Part shown: one piece after another, positions 44,947-53,584 of the stretch
Layout of the letters: the number at the start of each line of letters is the position of its first letter
Position numbering within the stretch: the stretch's first letter is position 1
Assembly (NCBI RefSeq): GCF_014199985.1
Contig: NZ_JACHOS010000008.1
Coordinates: 226,902 to 290,901, forward strand
Source: Methylorubrum rhodesianum
Lineage (GTDB): Bacteria > Pseudomonadota > Alphaproteobacteria > Rhizobiales > Beijerinckiaceae
Direction of reading: 5' to 3'
Length of the DNA stretch: 64,000 nucleotides
Program-made: the position numbers and the translations under genes
The notes under the pieces: model-generated
Told to the model about the DNA's origin: nothing
The model's input: the letters and a program-made list of their open reading frames with translations, nothing else
Database searches by the model: none

Positions 44947-45363
44947 ATGAGTACGATTACGACCGTCGCTAAAGCGTTCTTCGATGCGTGCGAGACGGGC
45001 GGCGGCTGGGAAGCCTGCGAACAATACTGCACACCCAGTGCCAGTTTTTCAGCTCAAGCCGATGCCCTTTCGGGCATCGTCACGTTGCGGGACTATACGA
45101 ACTGGATGAAGGGACTGCTGACGTTCATTCCTGATGGCCGATATGAAGTGAAATCCTTCGCGACAGATGACGAGCGCCAAAATGTGTTGGCGTATGGCAT
45201 CTTCCGAGGGACGCACACCGGTGAAGGTGGACCCTGTCCTCCCACCGGCAAAAGCACTGCAACCGACTACGTCTATGCCATGGAATTCGATGGCGAAAAG
45301 ATCAGCCATATGACCAAAATCTGGAACGACACGCGCGCCATCAAGGAATTTGGTTGGGCTTGA
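44947..45363 (+). CDS. SnoaL/NTF2-like protein
   Basis: 138-aa single-domain protein with a cone-shaped NTF2-like fold pattern: ACETGGGWEACEQYCTPSASF near the N-terminus, then LRDYTNWMKGLLTFIPDGRYEVKSF and a C-terminal MEFDGEKISHMTKIWND. Such domains include small-molecule isomerases, hydrolases and many proteins of unknown role. Start ATG 44947 (MSTITTVAKAFF). Its codon use is less GC-rich than that of the housekeeping genes in the window, consistent with later acquisition. Confidence 0.75.
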   Translation: MSTITTVAKAFFDACETGGGWEACEQYCTPSASFSAQADALSGIVTLRDYTNWMKGLLTFIPDGRYEVKSFATDDERQNVLAYGIFRGTHTGEGGPCPPTGKSTATDYVYAMEFDGEKISHMTKIWNDTRAIKEFGWA

Positions 45364-45711
45364 TTCGATAAGGGTGCTTTTCGGAACAGCTCTGCCTGAT
45401 CCCCGAACTTCAAGAGCGAAGATTGGTGGCAGTTGCGTGCTGTAAACGACTGGACCGAGCGGCCATTCTCGGCAATCGGAGCAAGGCACCCGCACACCTT
45501 GTCCGGTGTCATTCGCGCACGAAGAGCCCCGCGCCGGCGAACCGGGCGGGGCCAGTGGATCCGCATTACCCACTGGAGGGCGGCCATAGGGCAGGCGGAT
45601 GGTGAGGGGGGAGGATCGTTCGGACCGCGATAGGCTCGAAGCCGCGGGCCTCATCAGAGTCACACGGCTGCATCAAACGCCGCGCCTCGTCACAGCGAGA
45701 GGGCAGGCCCA
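45364..45711. other. Region without a supportable gene, two adjacent hairpins
   Basis: 348 bp. It holds a hairpin at 45527-45551 with the same architecture as the one at 44657 (outer CCCCGC/GCGGGG, inner CCGG/CCGG), followed by CCAGTGG/CCACTGG arms within about 45552-45576. No open frame here has family-like sequence. Confidence 0.4.
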
Positions 45712-45981
45712 GTGCGCGCAGTGGCAGCGGCGCGAGCGGACGAGGTGGAGCTCCTCGTCGAGCAGTACCTCTGGACATCGCAAGGCAGCGCTGTCGCGGC
45801 TCTTCGGCAAGCCATCTCGGATGCGCTCGTGGACGCCGTCGAGCGCCGTCAGAGGCTGGAGGCCGCTGAACGAGCCGCCTCAGGGTCGCTAGCGGGCCGC
45901 CCGGCCGAGGTTGCGGTCGTTGATCGCGGTGCCCATCACGATTTGACCGCTCCGCCCGCCCTGCGTTCTGCCAGCGGATGA
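45712..45981 (+). CDS. Possible small hypothetical protein
   Basis: A frame of 89 codons from a GTG. Residues ~9-50 look protein-like and amphipathic (ADEVELLVEQYLWTSQGS, VAALRQAISDALVDAVERR), but the C-terminal third overlaps the opposite-strand small gene and looks non-coding. No ribosome-binding site is obvious. Reported with low confidence. Confidence 0.3.
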   Translation: MRAVAAARADEVELLVEQYLWTSQGSAVAALRQAISDALVDAVERRQRLEAAERAASGSLAGRPAEVAVVDRGAHHDLTAPPALRSASG

Positions 45982-46170
45982 CTGACCGCGGGCCGTCCCG
46001 AACGACAGCGCTTCGACCTTCAGTCCGCGACGCATATTTTCCGGAAGATCGGAGTGATCGTAGTAGCCGGCATCATGGGCCATCGCGTCCAGGGCCTGGA
46101 TCTCGTTGGCGGCCGCGCCGGTCCAGAGGATCGCGCCCGTCCCACTCTGCCGAATTTGGAAAACCGACAT
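45889..46170 (-). CDS. Small hypothetical protein
   Basis: A 93-aa protein starting MSVFQIRQSGTGAILWTG, continuing NEIQALDAMAHDAGYYDH. It has the look of the short 'alters a query-dependent residue' type proteins often annotated as hypothetical in Methylobacterium, but I cannot name a family. ATG 46170 is preceded by an excellent GGAGGAAG ribosome-binding site, which supports translation. The C-terminal ~35 residues are low-complexity, and its 3' end may be eroded. Confidence 0.55.
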   Translation of the reverse strand: MSVFQIRQSGTGAILWTGAAANEIQALDAMAHDAGYYDHSDLPENMRRGLKVEALSFGTARGQSSAGRTQGGRSGQIVMGTAINDRNLGRAAR

Positions 46171-46497
46171 CGTCGCTTCCTCCATGCGTGTTCCAGGATG
46201 AGACGCGCGACGCGATGGGTCGTTCCTTCCATCTCGGGACCTGCGATCGAAAGGTGAAGCTGTCCGGGCCGGTCGTGCTCAAACTTGGCGCCGGCCGGCC
46301 ACCTCCAATCCCCCCATCCGCCACCGATCCCCGATGCAGGGGTAGGTGTGCTCGACGGCCGGGCCGAGGGCCGCTGAAATTTTAGAGACGGATGTAAGAG
46401 AACGAGGTCTGTTCGGTCGCGTTGCGAGGGGACGGCTTGAAGCCGTAAGCGGATCGACCGCGGCTCATCGCGGACGTACCTGACGACGGAACGCACT
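46171..46497. other. Intergenic region between divergent genes
   Basis: 327 bp between the small minus-strand gene and the DUF2252 gene. It should contain divergent promoters. A short AT-richer piece around 46376-46400 (AAATTTTAGAGACGGATG) lies about 110 bp upstream of the DUF2252 start. No operator recognised. Confidence 0.35.
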
Positions 46498-47982
46498 ATG
46501 GATCACGACGTCACAGGACCGGGATCGGACGAGCAGGCCGCGATCATCGAGGCTGCCGAAGAGGTCGTGCTGGAGCCGCTGGCCGACTTTCCGCACATCG
46601 ACCTGCGCACCGGTGTCGAGCCGTGGGACAAGCGCCGAGCCGCGGGCAAGACGCTTCGGCGCGACCTTCCCCATGTCGATCATGCCGTCCTGACCGCCGA
46701 CGCGGATCGACCCGACCCGGTCTCGCTCATCGAAGGGGCGCATGCCGGCCGGCAGGAACACCTCATCCCGCTGCGGGTCGCCCGCATGGCTTCCTCGCCG
46801 TTCGCCTTCCTGCGCGGAGCGGCGCAGGTCATGGCCTGGGATCTGTCTCGGGGACCGCGCGGTCCGATCGATGTCGTCATGAACGGTGACGCCCACATAT
46901 CGAATTTCGGCCTGTTCGGCTCACCGCAGGGTGACGTGGTCCTGGATCTCAACGATTTCGATGAGGTCACGGTCGGACCGTGGGAATGGGACCTGAAGCG
47001 GCTGTGCGCGAGCATCGAGGTCGCGGCGCGAGACGCTGCCGTGCCTGCGAGCGAACGGCGTCAGGCGGTCCAAAGCGCCGCCGCAGGCTATCAGCACACC
47101 ATGGACGATCTCGCCCCGCGCGGATCTCTAGATGTCTGGCAGCAGGCGGCGCGGGCCGATGATCTCGACTTCATCGGCATCGAGATCGATGCCGAGTCGC
47201 AGGCGGTGGTCCATCGAGCCGTCGAAAAGGCCAGACGCAAGAACAACAAGAGCCTGCTCGATCGGGTCGGCGAGCGGCGGACGGATGGGGGGTGGCGGTT
47301 CCGCGAGGAGCCGCCGATCCTCACCCGTGTCGATGAGGCGACGCGCCAGAGCGTCACGGCCGGACTGGAACGCTACGCCGAGACGCTGCCGCGCGAGCGC
47401 CGGTTCATGCTGAGCCGCTACCACGTCGTCGATGTCGCGCACCGGGTGGTCGGCGTCGGCAGCGTCGGCACGCGGGCCTATGTCGCCTTGTTGTGCGGAA
47501 ATTCGGACCAGGATGCGCTCTTCCTTCAGGTCAAGGAAGCTGTGCGACCGGCAAGCGCACCGTATCTGCGCGGCATGCCCGAGCCCTATGCGAGCCACGA
47601 GGGCGAACGCGTGATCTACGGACAGCGCCTGCTGCAGGCGGTGGGGGATCCGCTGCTCGGCTGGACCAGCATCGACGGTCGCCCGTTCTACGTGCGTCAG
47701 ATGAAGAACATGAAGGGCGATATCCCGCTCAGTCGTATGGCGGGCCGCTCATTGATGTACTTCTCGCACGCGTACGGTGCGCTGCTGGCGAAGGCGCATG
47801 CGCGCACCGGAGATGCGGCGGCGATCGCGGGCTATTTCGGTCACGACGGGCGTGCTGATCTGCGTGAAGCCCTGGCCGATTGGGCGCAGGCCTATGGTGA
47901 TCGGAATGCAGCGGACTACGCGATGTTTTGCGCCGCAATCGCTGAAGGTCGCCTCACGGCAGCGGATGACCCTCACTTGTGA
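46498..47982 (+). CDS. DUF2252 protein
   Basis: 494-aa cytoplasmic protein of the DUF2252 family. GDAHISNFG (about 131-139) and DLNDFDEVTVGPWEWDLKRL are the family's hallmark segments and resemble the catalytic and metal-binding loops of aminoglycoside-phosphotransferase-like kinases, so a small-molecule kinase activity is conceivable. No substrate is known. It stands alone between divergent and convergent genes of the accessory stretch. Confidence 0.85.
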   Translation: MDHDVTGPGSDEQAAIIEAAEEVVLEPLADFPHIDLRTGVEPWDKRRAAGKTLRRDLPHVDHAVLTADADRPDPVSLIEGAHAGRQEHLIPLRVARMASSPFAFLRGAAQVMAWDLSRGPRGPIDVVMNGDAHISNFGLFGSPQGDVVLDLNDFDEVTVGPWEWDLKRLCASIEVAARDAAVPASERRQAVQSAAAGYQHTMDDLAPRGSLDVWQQAARADDLDFIGIEIDAESQAVVHRAVEKARRKNNKSLLDRVGERRTDGGWRFREEPPILTRVDEATRQSVTAGLERYAETLPRERRFMLSRYHVVDVAHRVVGVGSVGTRAYVALLCGNSDQDALFLQVKEAVRPASAPYLRGMPEPYASHEGERVIYGQRLLQAVGDPLLGWTSIDGRPFYVRQMKNMKGDIPLSRMAGRSLMYFSHAYGALLAKAHARTGDAAAIAGYFGHDGRADLREALADWAQAYGDRNAADYAMFCAAIAEGRLTAADDPHL

Positions 47983-48166
47983 TGGAGGAAGCGGGCGACC
48001 GACAGCTTCATCGCCGAGCGCAGAACCACCGGGCTGCTACGCGTGCCCGGCCTCATAAGTACATAGGCGCGGGCAACCTTGGCGAGCGTCCGGCGCGCGA
48101 GCATGCCAGCGGCCGATGCTCGCTCTCGCTATGACGAGATCTCCTATCGCGGCATGGGACCGACCG

Positions 48167-50137
48167 TTACGGAATCTGCTGTTGAGCGGCTTCGATCATG
48201 CGGTCGCCGTCCTCCTGCAATAGAAGTCGATCCGACACGAGTGCATCGACGGACCTCGTCACGGCTGCAACATAGGCACCCGCATCCTGATATCGCTCCT
48301 CAAGGGACAAGCGGGGGTCGCCAGCCGCATCCCGCTGGGCACGCGTGCGCGCAAACGGTATCTGACTGCCCTCGCGATCACACAAAGCCCCGGCAGGGAA
48401 CGGATCGGCATACAGGTTCCAACCGGTGAAGGTCGCACGCGGTGCCGCCACGGCCGGCAGGCGGATGCCGGCCACCTCGTTGCCGTCGGCATCGACGCGT
48501 GGGACCAGCGGACGATATTGCGGTCCACTTTCCGGGTGCGGGTCGACGTAGGTGCTGAAACGCGCGATTGCATTCGGCGCCGTTGGAACGGGAACGCCGA
48601 CCATGAACGGAAAGCCGATATCTGCAGCCTCGACCAGGGTTTGATCGGACAGGCGCGGCACGCGGCTCTCCGGGGGCGCTTTACCCTCCTTCACCCATTC
48701 TTCGAGAACGACCAGCAGCGCGCGGACCGCCGGGGCCGGGTTCAGGCTGCTGCGCGGGTTCGCACAGGGACCATTGGTCGAGGCCAGACCGGCACGCCCA
48801 TAGTGGAAGCCGCTTGAGACGAGGTAGGCTCGGGCGGTGTCAGGCAGCCGCACATCGGTGCGGCCGACGGGATCGGTCGTCAGGAGAGAGGCACCTTTCT
48901 GCCAATACTCCGTTCCGGTGTTCGCTTCGATCAGCAGGGGGTCGAAGCCATCATCTCGCAGGATGGTGCCCGTCCTCCCGGTGATGGGATCGTGTTGGCT
49001 GCCGGCCGAGAATGGGAAGGCGTTCTCGGGATAGAGGTGGTCTTCGTGCTGTGTGTTGGTTCGCGAGGGCTGGCCGAAGCGGGCATTGAGGAACACGCCG
49101 CCCACCCCAGCGATGTGGGACAGCACGCCGTCGAAAACCCGCTTGCCGACCTCGTCCCTGTTGAAGCCCTGCTGGATGAAATCGCGCAGATAGCGACCGC
49201 TCTGAGAGATGCCGAGCGCGAGGGTGTGCCGGATCGTGCCGCCCGCCGGGTTGGCCGTGCCGCCGCCGTCTCCGCCGTTGCCGCGGAGATAAGCCACCAC
49301 GTCCCGGGTCGCGGCGAAGCCGATCCCGAGCACCTTCGGCTCGGTGGCTTGGTACGTGAATTCGTAGAGCGAGCCGGGCAACGGCTTGGTGCCCTTCGGC
49401 AAAAGTTCGATCTGACGCGGCGTGGCGTAGTGCCAAGCGTCAGGCGGCACCGGCCGCGGCGGGTCAGCTTCCCGGCGCCGGACGGTGAGGCGCGCATCGG
49501 CCTTGTTCTGGCTGGCGACCTTGAATGTCAGATAGAAGGGAGCCTCCGGCGGGCCGCGGGTCGCGCTGACGAGCTCATCGCGCACGATCTCGACGATCGG
49601 TTTGCCGTTGCGCGTGGCCACCGGCACGTCGATGGCCATACCGCCCTGCTGGCGCAGCGCGTCGGCCTCCCAGCCCGACCAGACGATGGTGTAACCCCGA
49701 CGTAGGACGAGACCGGTCCCGGCATCGGTGGCAGACTTCGGATCGTTGACGGCCTGTACAGCCTGCGCAGGCGCATCGAGGACCCAGTTGAAGAGAAACT
49801 TGCGGCCCCGGTTCAGGACCTCGAACAGGAGCGTGCCGCTGCCCCGGGCCGGATCCTTGGGCCGCAGGATGAACAAATCGGTCTTGTACTCGACCATGCC
49901 GCGGACGTTGCGGGGCGCCAGGGCGATGTCGACGATGCCGGCATTCGCCGGATCGGCCGGGTCGAGCTCACCACGGGCCGTCCCGATGACACGCTCGTAG
50001 CTACCGGCCGCACCGAACTCGGCGCCATCTGCAAAAGGCTCGACGCTGGCGATCTCGATGCCGGTGATGCCCGCCTGAACCGGCGCAGCGCCGAGGGCGC
50101 AGCCGAGTGCGCCAACCACAACCCAACCGTTGCGCAT
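48167..50137 (-). CDS. Secreted alpha/beta-hydrolase domain protein
   Basis: 656-aa exported hydrolase. A Sec signal peptide (WVVVGALGCALGAAPVQA) is cleaved around residue 22. The mature protein begins GITGIEIASVEPF and contains NRGRKFLFNWVLDAP; the nucleophile is likely Ser in LGISQSGRYLRDF. It belongs to the large 'alpha/beta hydrolase domain-containing protein' family of unknown substrate. Start ATG 50137 has AGGGAGC upstream. It is monocistronic. Confidence 0.85.
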   Translation of the reverse strand: MRNGWVVVGALGCALGAAPVQAGITGIEIASVEPFADGAEFGAAGSYERVIGTARGELDPADPANAGIVDIALAPRNVRGMVEYKTDLFILRPKDPARGSGTLLFEVLNRGRKFLFNWVLDAPAQAVQAVNDPKSATDAGTGLVLRRGYTIVWSGWEADALRQQGGMAIDVPVATRNGKPIVEIVRDELVSATRGPPEAPFYLTFKVASQNKADARLTVRRREADPPRPVPPDAWHYATPRQIELLPKGTKPLPGSLYEFTYQATEPKVLGIGFAATRDVVAYLRGNGGDGGGTANPAGGTIRHTLALGISQSGRYLRDFIQQGFNRDEVGKRVFDGVLSHIAGVGGVFLNARFGQPSRTNTQHEDHLYPENAFPFSAGSQHDPITGRTGTILRDDGFDPLLIEANTGTEYWQKGASLLTTDPVGRTDVRLPDTARAYLVSSGFHYGRAGLASTNGPCANPRSSLNPAPAVRALLVVLEEWVKEGKAPPESRVPRLSDQTLVEAADIGFPFMVGVPVPTAPNAIARFSTYVDPHPESGPQYRPLVPRVDADGNEVAGIRLPAVAAPRATFTGWNLYADPFPAGALCDREGSQIPFARTRAQRDAAGDPRLSLEERYQDAGAYVAAVTRSVDALVSDRLLLQEDGDRMIEAAQQQIP

Positions 50138-50473
50138 GTTTGCTCCCTGCCCGGCTCGTTCCGGCCGGTGTCCTCAGCAAACATGTCGGCAGGCCGACGT
50201 CGAGAGGAATGCCGAGGCTCGCTCTGCATTCTCCTTTGCAGCTTGCGGGCGCCGTTCGGTTCGAATTCCTGCCCACCCGCGAATCCGTGGGTTCGTCGAC
50301 GGCGAGGGATTCGAACTCACGGAGGCCTTTGGCGCCCGGTAGGGGCCGCCCTTCGGAGGAGTCACCAGGCCGCAACACCTCATCGATTCTTCCGAAGTGG
50401 GGCATCGCCCTCTCCAAAACCGCCAAGGTTTGGCTATCAGGCTGATCCGGTCACCCCGTGATTGATCGCCGCC
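50138..50473. other. Intergenic region with inverted T-loop-like motifs
   Basis: 336 bp upstream of the secreted hydrolase. GGTTCGAATTCC near 50257 and GGGATTCGAACTC near 50313 form an inverted repeat about 60 bp apart, each resembling a tRNA T-loop, with an ACCC/GGGT hairpin between. No tRNA can be folded from either, so they may be tRNA or attachment-site remnants, or coincidence. Confidence 0.3.
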
Positions 50474-50587
50474 ATGCTCTCCATTTCCCGCGACGTCGTT
50501 TCGAAGCACCGCGAGATTTCCGCCCTGCTCGCGACTTATGCCATGTTCCTCAGCGGCGTGCTGGTTCTGGCTTGGGCCGCGGCATAG
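50474..50587 (+). CDS. Very small single-pass membrane peptide
   Basis: A 37-codon frame starting MLSISRDVVSKHREI, then one hydrophobic stretch (SALLATYAMFLSGVLVLAWAAA) to the stop. Topology would be a basic cytoplasmic N-terminus and one helix. No homologue recognised. The frame is too short to prove by itself; it is 33 bp upstream of a second small membrane protein on the same strand. Confidence 0.4.
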   Translation: MLSISRDVVSKHREISALLATYAMFLSGVLVLAWAAA

Positions 50588-50620
50588 GCCCTCTGGTCGG
50601 AGTTTGATGGAGTTGCTGAC

Positions 50621-50881
50621 GTGACAGACAGAGCGCAACGCCCACAGTCGCGGACGGCTCTGGTCGCCTCTGTCGCCTTCGCCATCGTACTTGCCGCAGC
50701 CGGTACGGTTGGCTGGCGCTGGTACCACTACGTCACAGCCGGAGCCTCACCCTACGATGAGGTCGGGATCGAGGTGAACCGAAGGCTGCCGCAGGCCCTG
50801 CGCGACTGGGGCTGCGCGCGTATCAAGGAACGTTTTCCGCGAGCGGTACCGCCCTACGGATGTCAGCCGGGGCAGGTCTGA
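50621..50881 (+). CDS. Small membrane-anchored hypothetical protein
   Basis: 86 aa from a GTG start. A single N-terminal helix (ALVASVAFAIVLAAAGTVGW) is followed by a ~55-residue extracytoplasmic part with two cysteines (DWGCARIKERFPR, PPYGCQPGQV) that could form a disulfide. No family recognised. It follows the 37-residue peptide closely. Confidence 0.5.
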   Translation: MTDRAQRPQSRTALVASVAFAIVLAAAGTVGWRWYHYVTAGASPYDEVGIEVNRRLPQALRDWGCARIKERFPRAVPPYGCQPGQV

Positions 50882-51019
50882 GGCTTCGCCACCTCAGCCT
50901 CCTCGGAAGCGCCTGCCATGATCGGCTCCGACGCGGTGGTCCAAATTCCAGATTCGTGCAGGGTTGGCTTCTGCTCCACGGGTCGCTTGGCCGGCGAAAG
51001 TGGTTGGGCACGCGCAGCC

Positions 51020-51410
51020 GGCCAAGCGGTCGATGCTGGCACGAAGGCCTCCGGGGCCGGCGGCCTGTAGCCGAGCGCGCCCTGTGGACGCATCGTGTCG
51101 GAGTGTCGGCGCCAGCTCTCGATGATGATCTGTGCCTCCCTCCGTGCGTCGAAGACCTCGTCGTTCAGAAGCTCGCCCCGCCGTCTTGCGTTGCAGCTCT
51201 CGACGCAGCCGTTCTGCCATGGGGAATTCGGTGCGATGCAGGCCGTCTGACTGCCGACTGCCGCAGACCAGGACGGCACCGTACGGGCGAACCAGTTCCG
51301 CGAGGTCGGCTGTCAGCGCGGCCTCGTCCTCTCTTCCCCGCGGCACTTGCGGCTCTCGTCGAGCGATGCGGGCCGAGCGCCCGGCGGGCGCGGCGCTCGG
51401 AGACGTCCGG
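51020..51410 (-). pseudogene. Decayed IS3-type transposase (orfB remnant)
   Basis: Three minus-strand frames together spell pieces of an IS3-family OrfB. SERRARRALGPHRST is near 51401. VPRGREDEAALTADLAELVRPYG is in a second frame just after it. Then APNSPWQNGCVESCNARRR and ARREAQIIIESWRRHSDTMRPQGALGYRPPAPEAF (C-terminal integrase core) follow in a third frame near 51235-51045. At least two frameshifts and a central deletion of most of the DDE core are needed. No terminal inverted repeats were found. Confidence 0.75.
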
Positions 51411-51627
51411 GACAACGACGGCTCGTGTCCGCGACTGCGGCCGGAATGCCGCAACCACGTACGGTCGTATGGCGTCGCCGAGGCCCGCAGCCAGAGGATG
51501 TGGCGCGGTTCGACTCGGTGCCGTAACACGTTTCCGGTCGCATCATGGCCTCCTCGGGCGTTTTCTCATTCCCGCAACTGATTCCTTTCGCTATGCTTGA
51601 GGCGGCACAACGGACTCGCAAAGCAGA

Positions 51628-53436
51628 ATGCCAAATCAGCTCCTTCGCTCAGCAATCTGGGCACCAACGATCGCTTTATCATGGTTTTGGGGGCTCGGCT
51701 TCTTCTACGCGATCCATGTCACACTGACTTATGGCTGGCTCGGCTTCCTTGCTTTTGCTTTGCCCAACGCGGTCGGGCTTGGTCTATTTGGTTGGGTCCT
51801 CGGCGCACCGGGGCGAAGCCCCGACAAAATCGCGGCGGCCATTCAGGGACCCTACGCCGTCCTGTTCCTCGCCTGTCAGTTCCTCGCGGTTGCAATCACG
51901 ATCTTCGGCTTCACCGCCTATGCTTGGACGCCGCTGTTCGGGCGGGACACCATCATTGGCTCGATCGCGCTCATCCTCATCGCCTGCTCGATCGGGCATG
52001 CGGTTCCACTTCGCCGCATCAAGATCTGGCATGGCGTCGTCCTGATCCTGGGCGTGTGCGCCGGCTTCGTGGCGCTCGCCGGACTGGCGGGTGGATCCAG
52101 CGGTCCTGACGTTCCGCTCTCGTCCTTCGACCAGCGCTTCTACGGCCTCGTGCTTCCCTCGCTCGTCGGCTTCCTGCTCGGCCCCTGGATGGACGTGCAG
52201 CATTGGCACCGTGCGGTCGAGATCCAGCGCGAGGGCGCGTCCGTCCGGACGGCCTATGGGATCGGGGCGGTTCTCTTCGTCGGCCTGCTGACGATCAATG
52301 CCCTGCTCGCGTCCGCGGCGGGACTTGGCGAACCGGTCGTGTCGTTCGACGGCCTGCCCGGAGCGTACGCCGCCGTGGCGCAGGCCACGGCGCGGAGCCA
52401 CCTTGCGGGGGTGACGGTCGCCTTTCTGATCTGGACGGTCGTGGCGGCCGCCACCACGATCGACAGCTTCTACAGCGCGACCCGCTGGCTCATGACCGGC
52501 ATCACGACGCGCAGCAACTCGCCGCTCCTCGCCTTCGTGCCGCCCTCGCTGGTGTCATCGCCGATCTGGATCCTGGTTGCGGCCTTCGCGACGGCGGTCG
52601 TTGCGACCCAACTCAATCTCTCGCTGATGTACCTGATGGTGCCCTTCGCCACGCTCCTCGTCGGAGGAGCGGCCTGCCTCGTCTGCGAGACGCTCGGCGC
52701 GTCCCGGCGCTACGACCCGGTCCTCAGCTACATGATCGGTCTGGCCGCCTGCCTCGTCTTCCTGACCGGCTACATCGAGCCGAACTGGGCGTATCTGACC
52801 CTGGCCCCGCTCATCGGGCTCGTCGGCGCGCTGCCGATGATGGCAGAGCTGCTCGGCTTCGGCGGCAAGCCGGCAACGCCCGCGCCGATCGCGACGGACG
52901 AGCCTGCTGCGAAGACGGTGGTGGTCGCCGTAGCCCGGGATGAGGCGGTCGCCTCGCACGGCTTCGACGGGCAGTGGTTCGTCTTGAATCTGATGCCGAC
53001 CTACGACGACACCAATTCCGTCGGGAATGTCTATTTCGCAAACTACGTTCGCTGGGTCGGGAAGGCGCGAGAACTGTTCTTCAACACCTGCATGCCCAAT
53101 TTCGACCTGAAGTCGACGGAGTTCTACGTGCTGACGAAATCGTTCCAGCACGATTTCCGGCGAGAGGCCGCCGAGTTCGAGCCCATCACCGTCCGTGTCC
53201 GCATCGCCAGCCACAATCGGAAGTTCGTGACGCTGGCCCACGAAATCCACAGCGAGATCAACGGCCTGCTCGGTCGCGGCGAGCAATCGCTGATGTTCGT
53301 GGACACGGTCCAGTATCGTCCGTTGGACATCCCGCGGACCATCATCGAGGGCTTTCTTCCCTACTGGCCCAAAACCTCTCCGCACGCGACCTCGACGGTG
53401 TCGGGTCCGCTGGGAGCCACGAGCCTCAGCGTCTAG
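51628..53436 (+). CDS. Polytopic membrane transporter-like protein fused to a hot-dog thioesterase
   Basis: 602 aa. Residues ~1-420 form about 12 transmembrane helices (LSWFWGLGFFYAIHVTLTYG, WLGFLAFALPNAVGLGLFG, LAACLVFLTGYIEPNWAYL) with MDVQHWHRAVEIQREG between helices, resembling LeuT-fold sodium:solute or nucleobase carriers. Residues ~446-565 are a 4HBT hot-dog domain with YDDTNSVGNVYFANYVRW. From memory, this matches the enediyne-type thioesterases (CalE7/DynE7), whose key Asn and Arg 18 residues apart correspond to N463 and R481 here. A ~25-residue charged linker joins the two. Substrate of either half is unknown. No polyketide synthase lies nearby. Confidence 0.8.
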   Translation: MPNQLLRSAIWAPTIALSWFWGLGFFYAIHVTLTYGWLGFLAFALPNAVGLGLFGWVLGAPGRSPDKIAAAIQGPYAVLFLACQFLAVAITIFGFTAYAWTPLFGRDTIIGSIALILIACSIGHAVPLRRIKIWHGVVLILGVCAGFVALAGLAGGSSGPDVPLSSFDQRFYGLVLPSLVGFLLGPWMDVQHWHRAVEIQREGASVRTAYGIGAVLFVGLLTINALLASAAGLGEPVVSFDGLPGAYAAVAQATARSHLAGVTVAFLIWTVVAAATTIDSFYSATRWLMTGITTRSNSPLLAFVPPSLVSSPIWILVAAFATAVVATQLNLSLMYLMVPFATLLVGGAACLVCETLGASRRYDPVLSYMIGLAACLVFLTGYIEPNWAYLTLAPLIGLVGALPMMAELLGFGGKPATPAPIATDEPAAKTVVVAVARDEAVASHGFDGQWFVLNLMPTYDDTNSVGNVYFANYVRWVGKARELFFNTCMPNFDLKSTEFYVLTKSFQHDFRREAAEFEPITVRVRIASHNRKFVTLAHEIHSEINGLLGRGEQSLMFVDTVQYRPLDIPRTIIEGFLPYWPKTSPHATSTVSGPLGATSLSV

Positions 53437-53584
53437 AGCCGGATCCGGCTCTCCGTTCTCGTCTCGACGCGCATTCCTTCGACGAACCGGTGTCCGCACC
53501 CGTGCGAATGCGCTCCACATGTCTCGCGCGAAGCGCCCGTCGCACGCCGGTGCGCGGGCGTTTCGCGAGGCATTCCGAGCCGCA

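Noticed and set aside
50257..50325. tRNA-like T-loop motifs suggesting a tRNA gene or att site
   Set aside because: The T-stems do not pair and no acceptor or anticodon arm can be built; described only as an intergenic inverted repeat.
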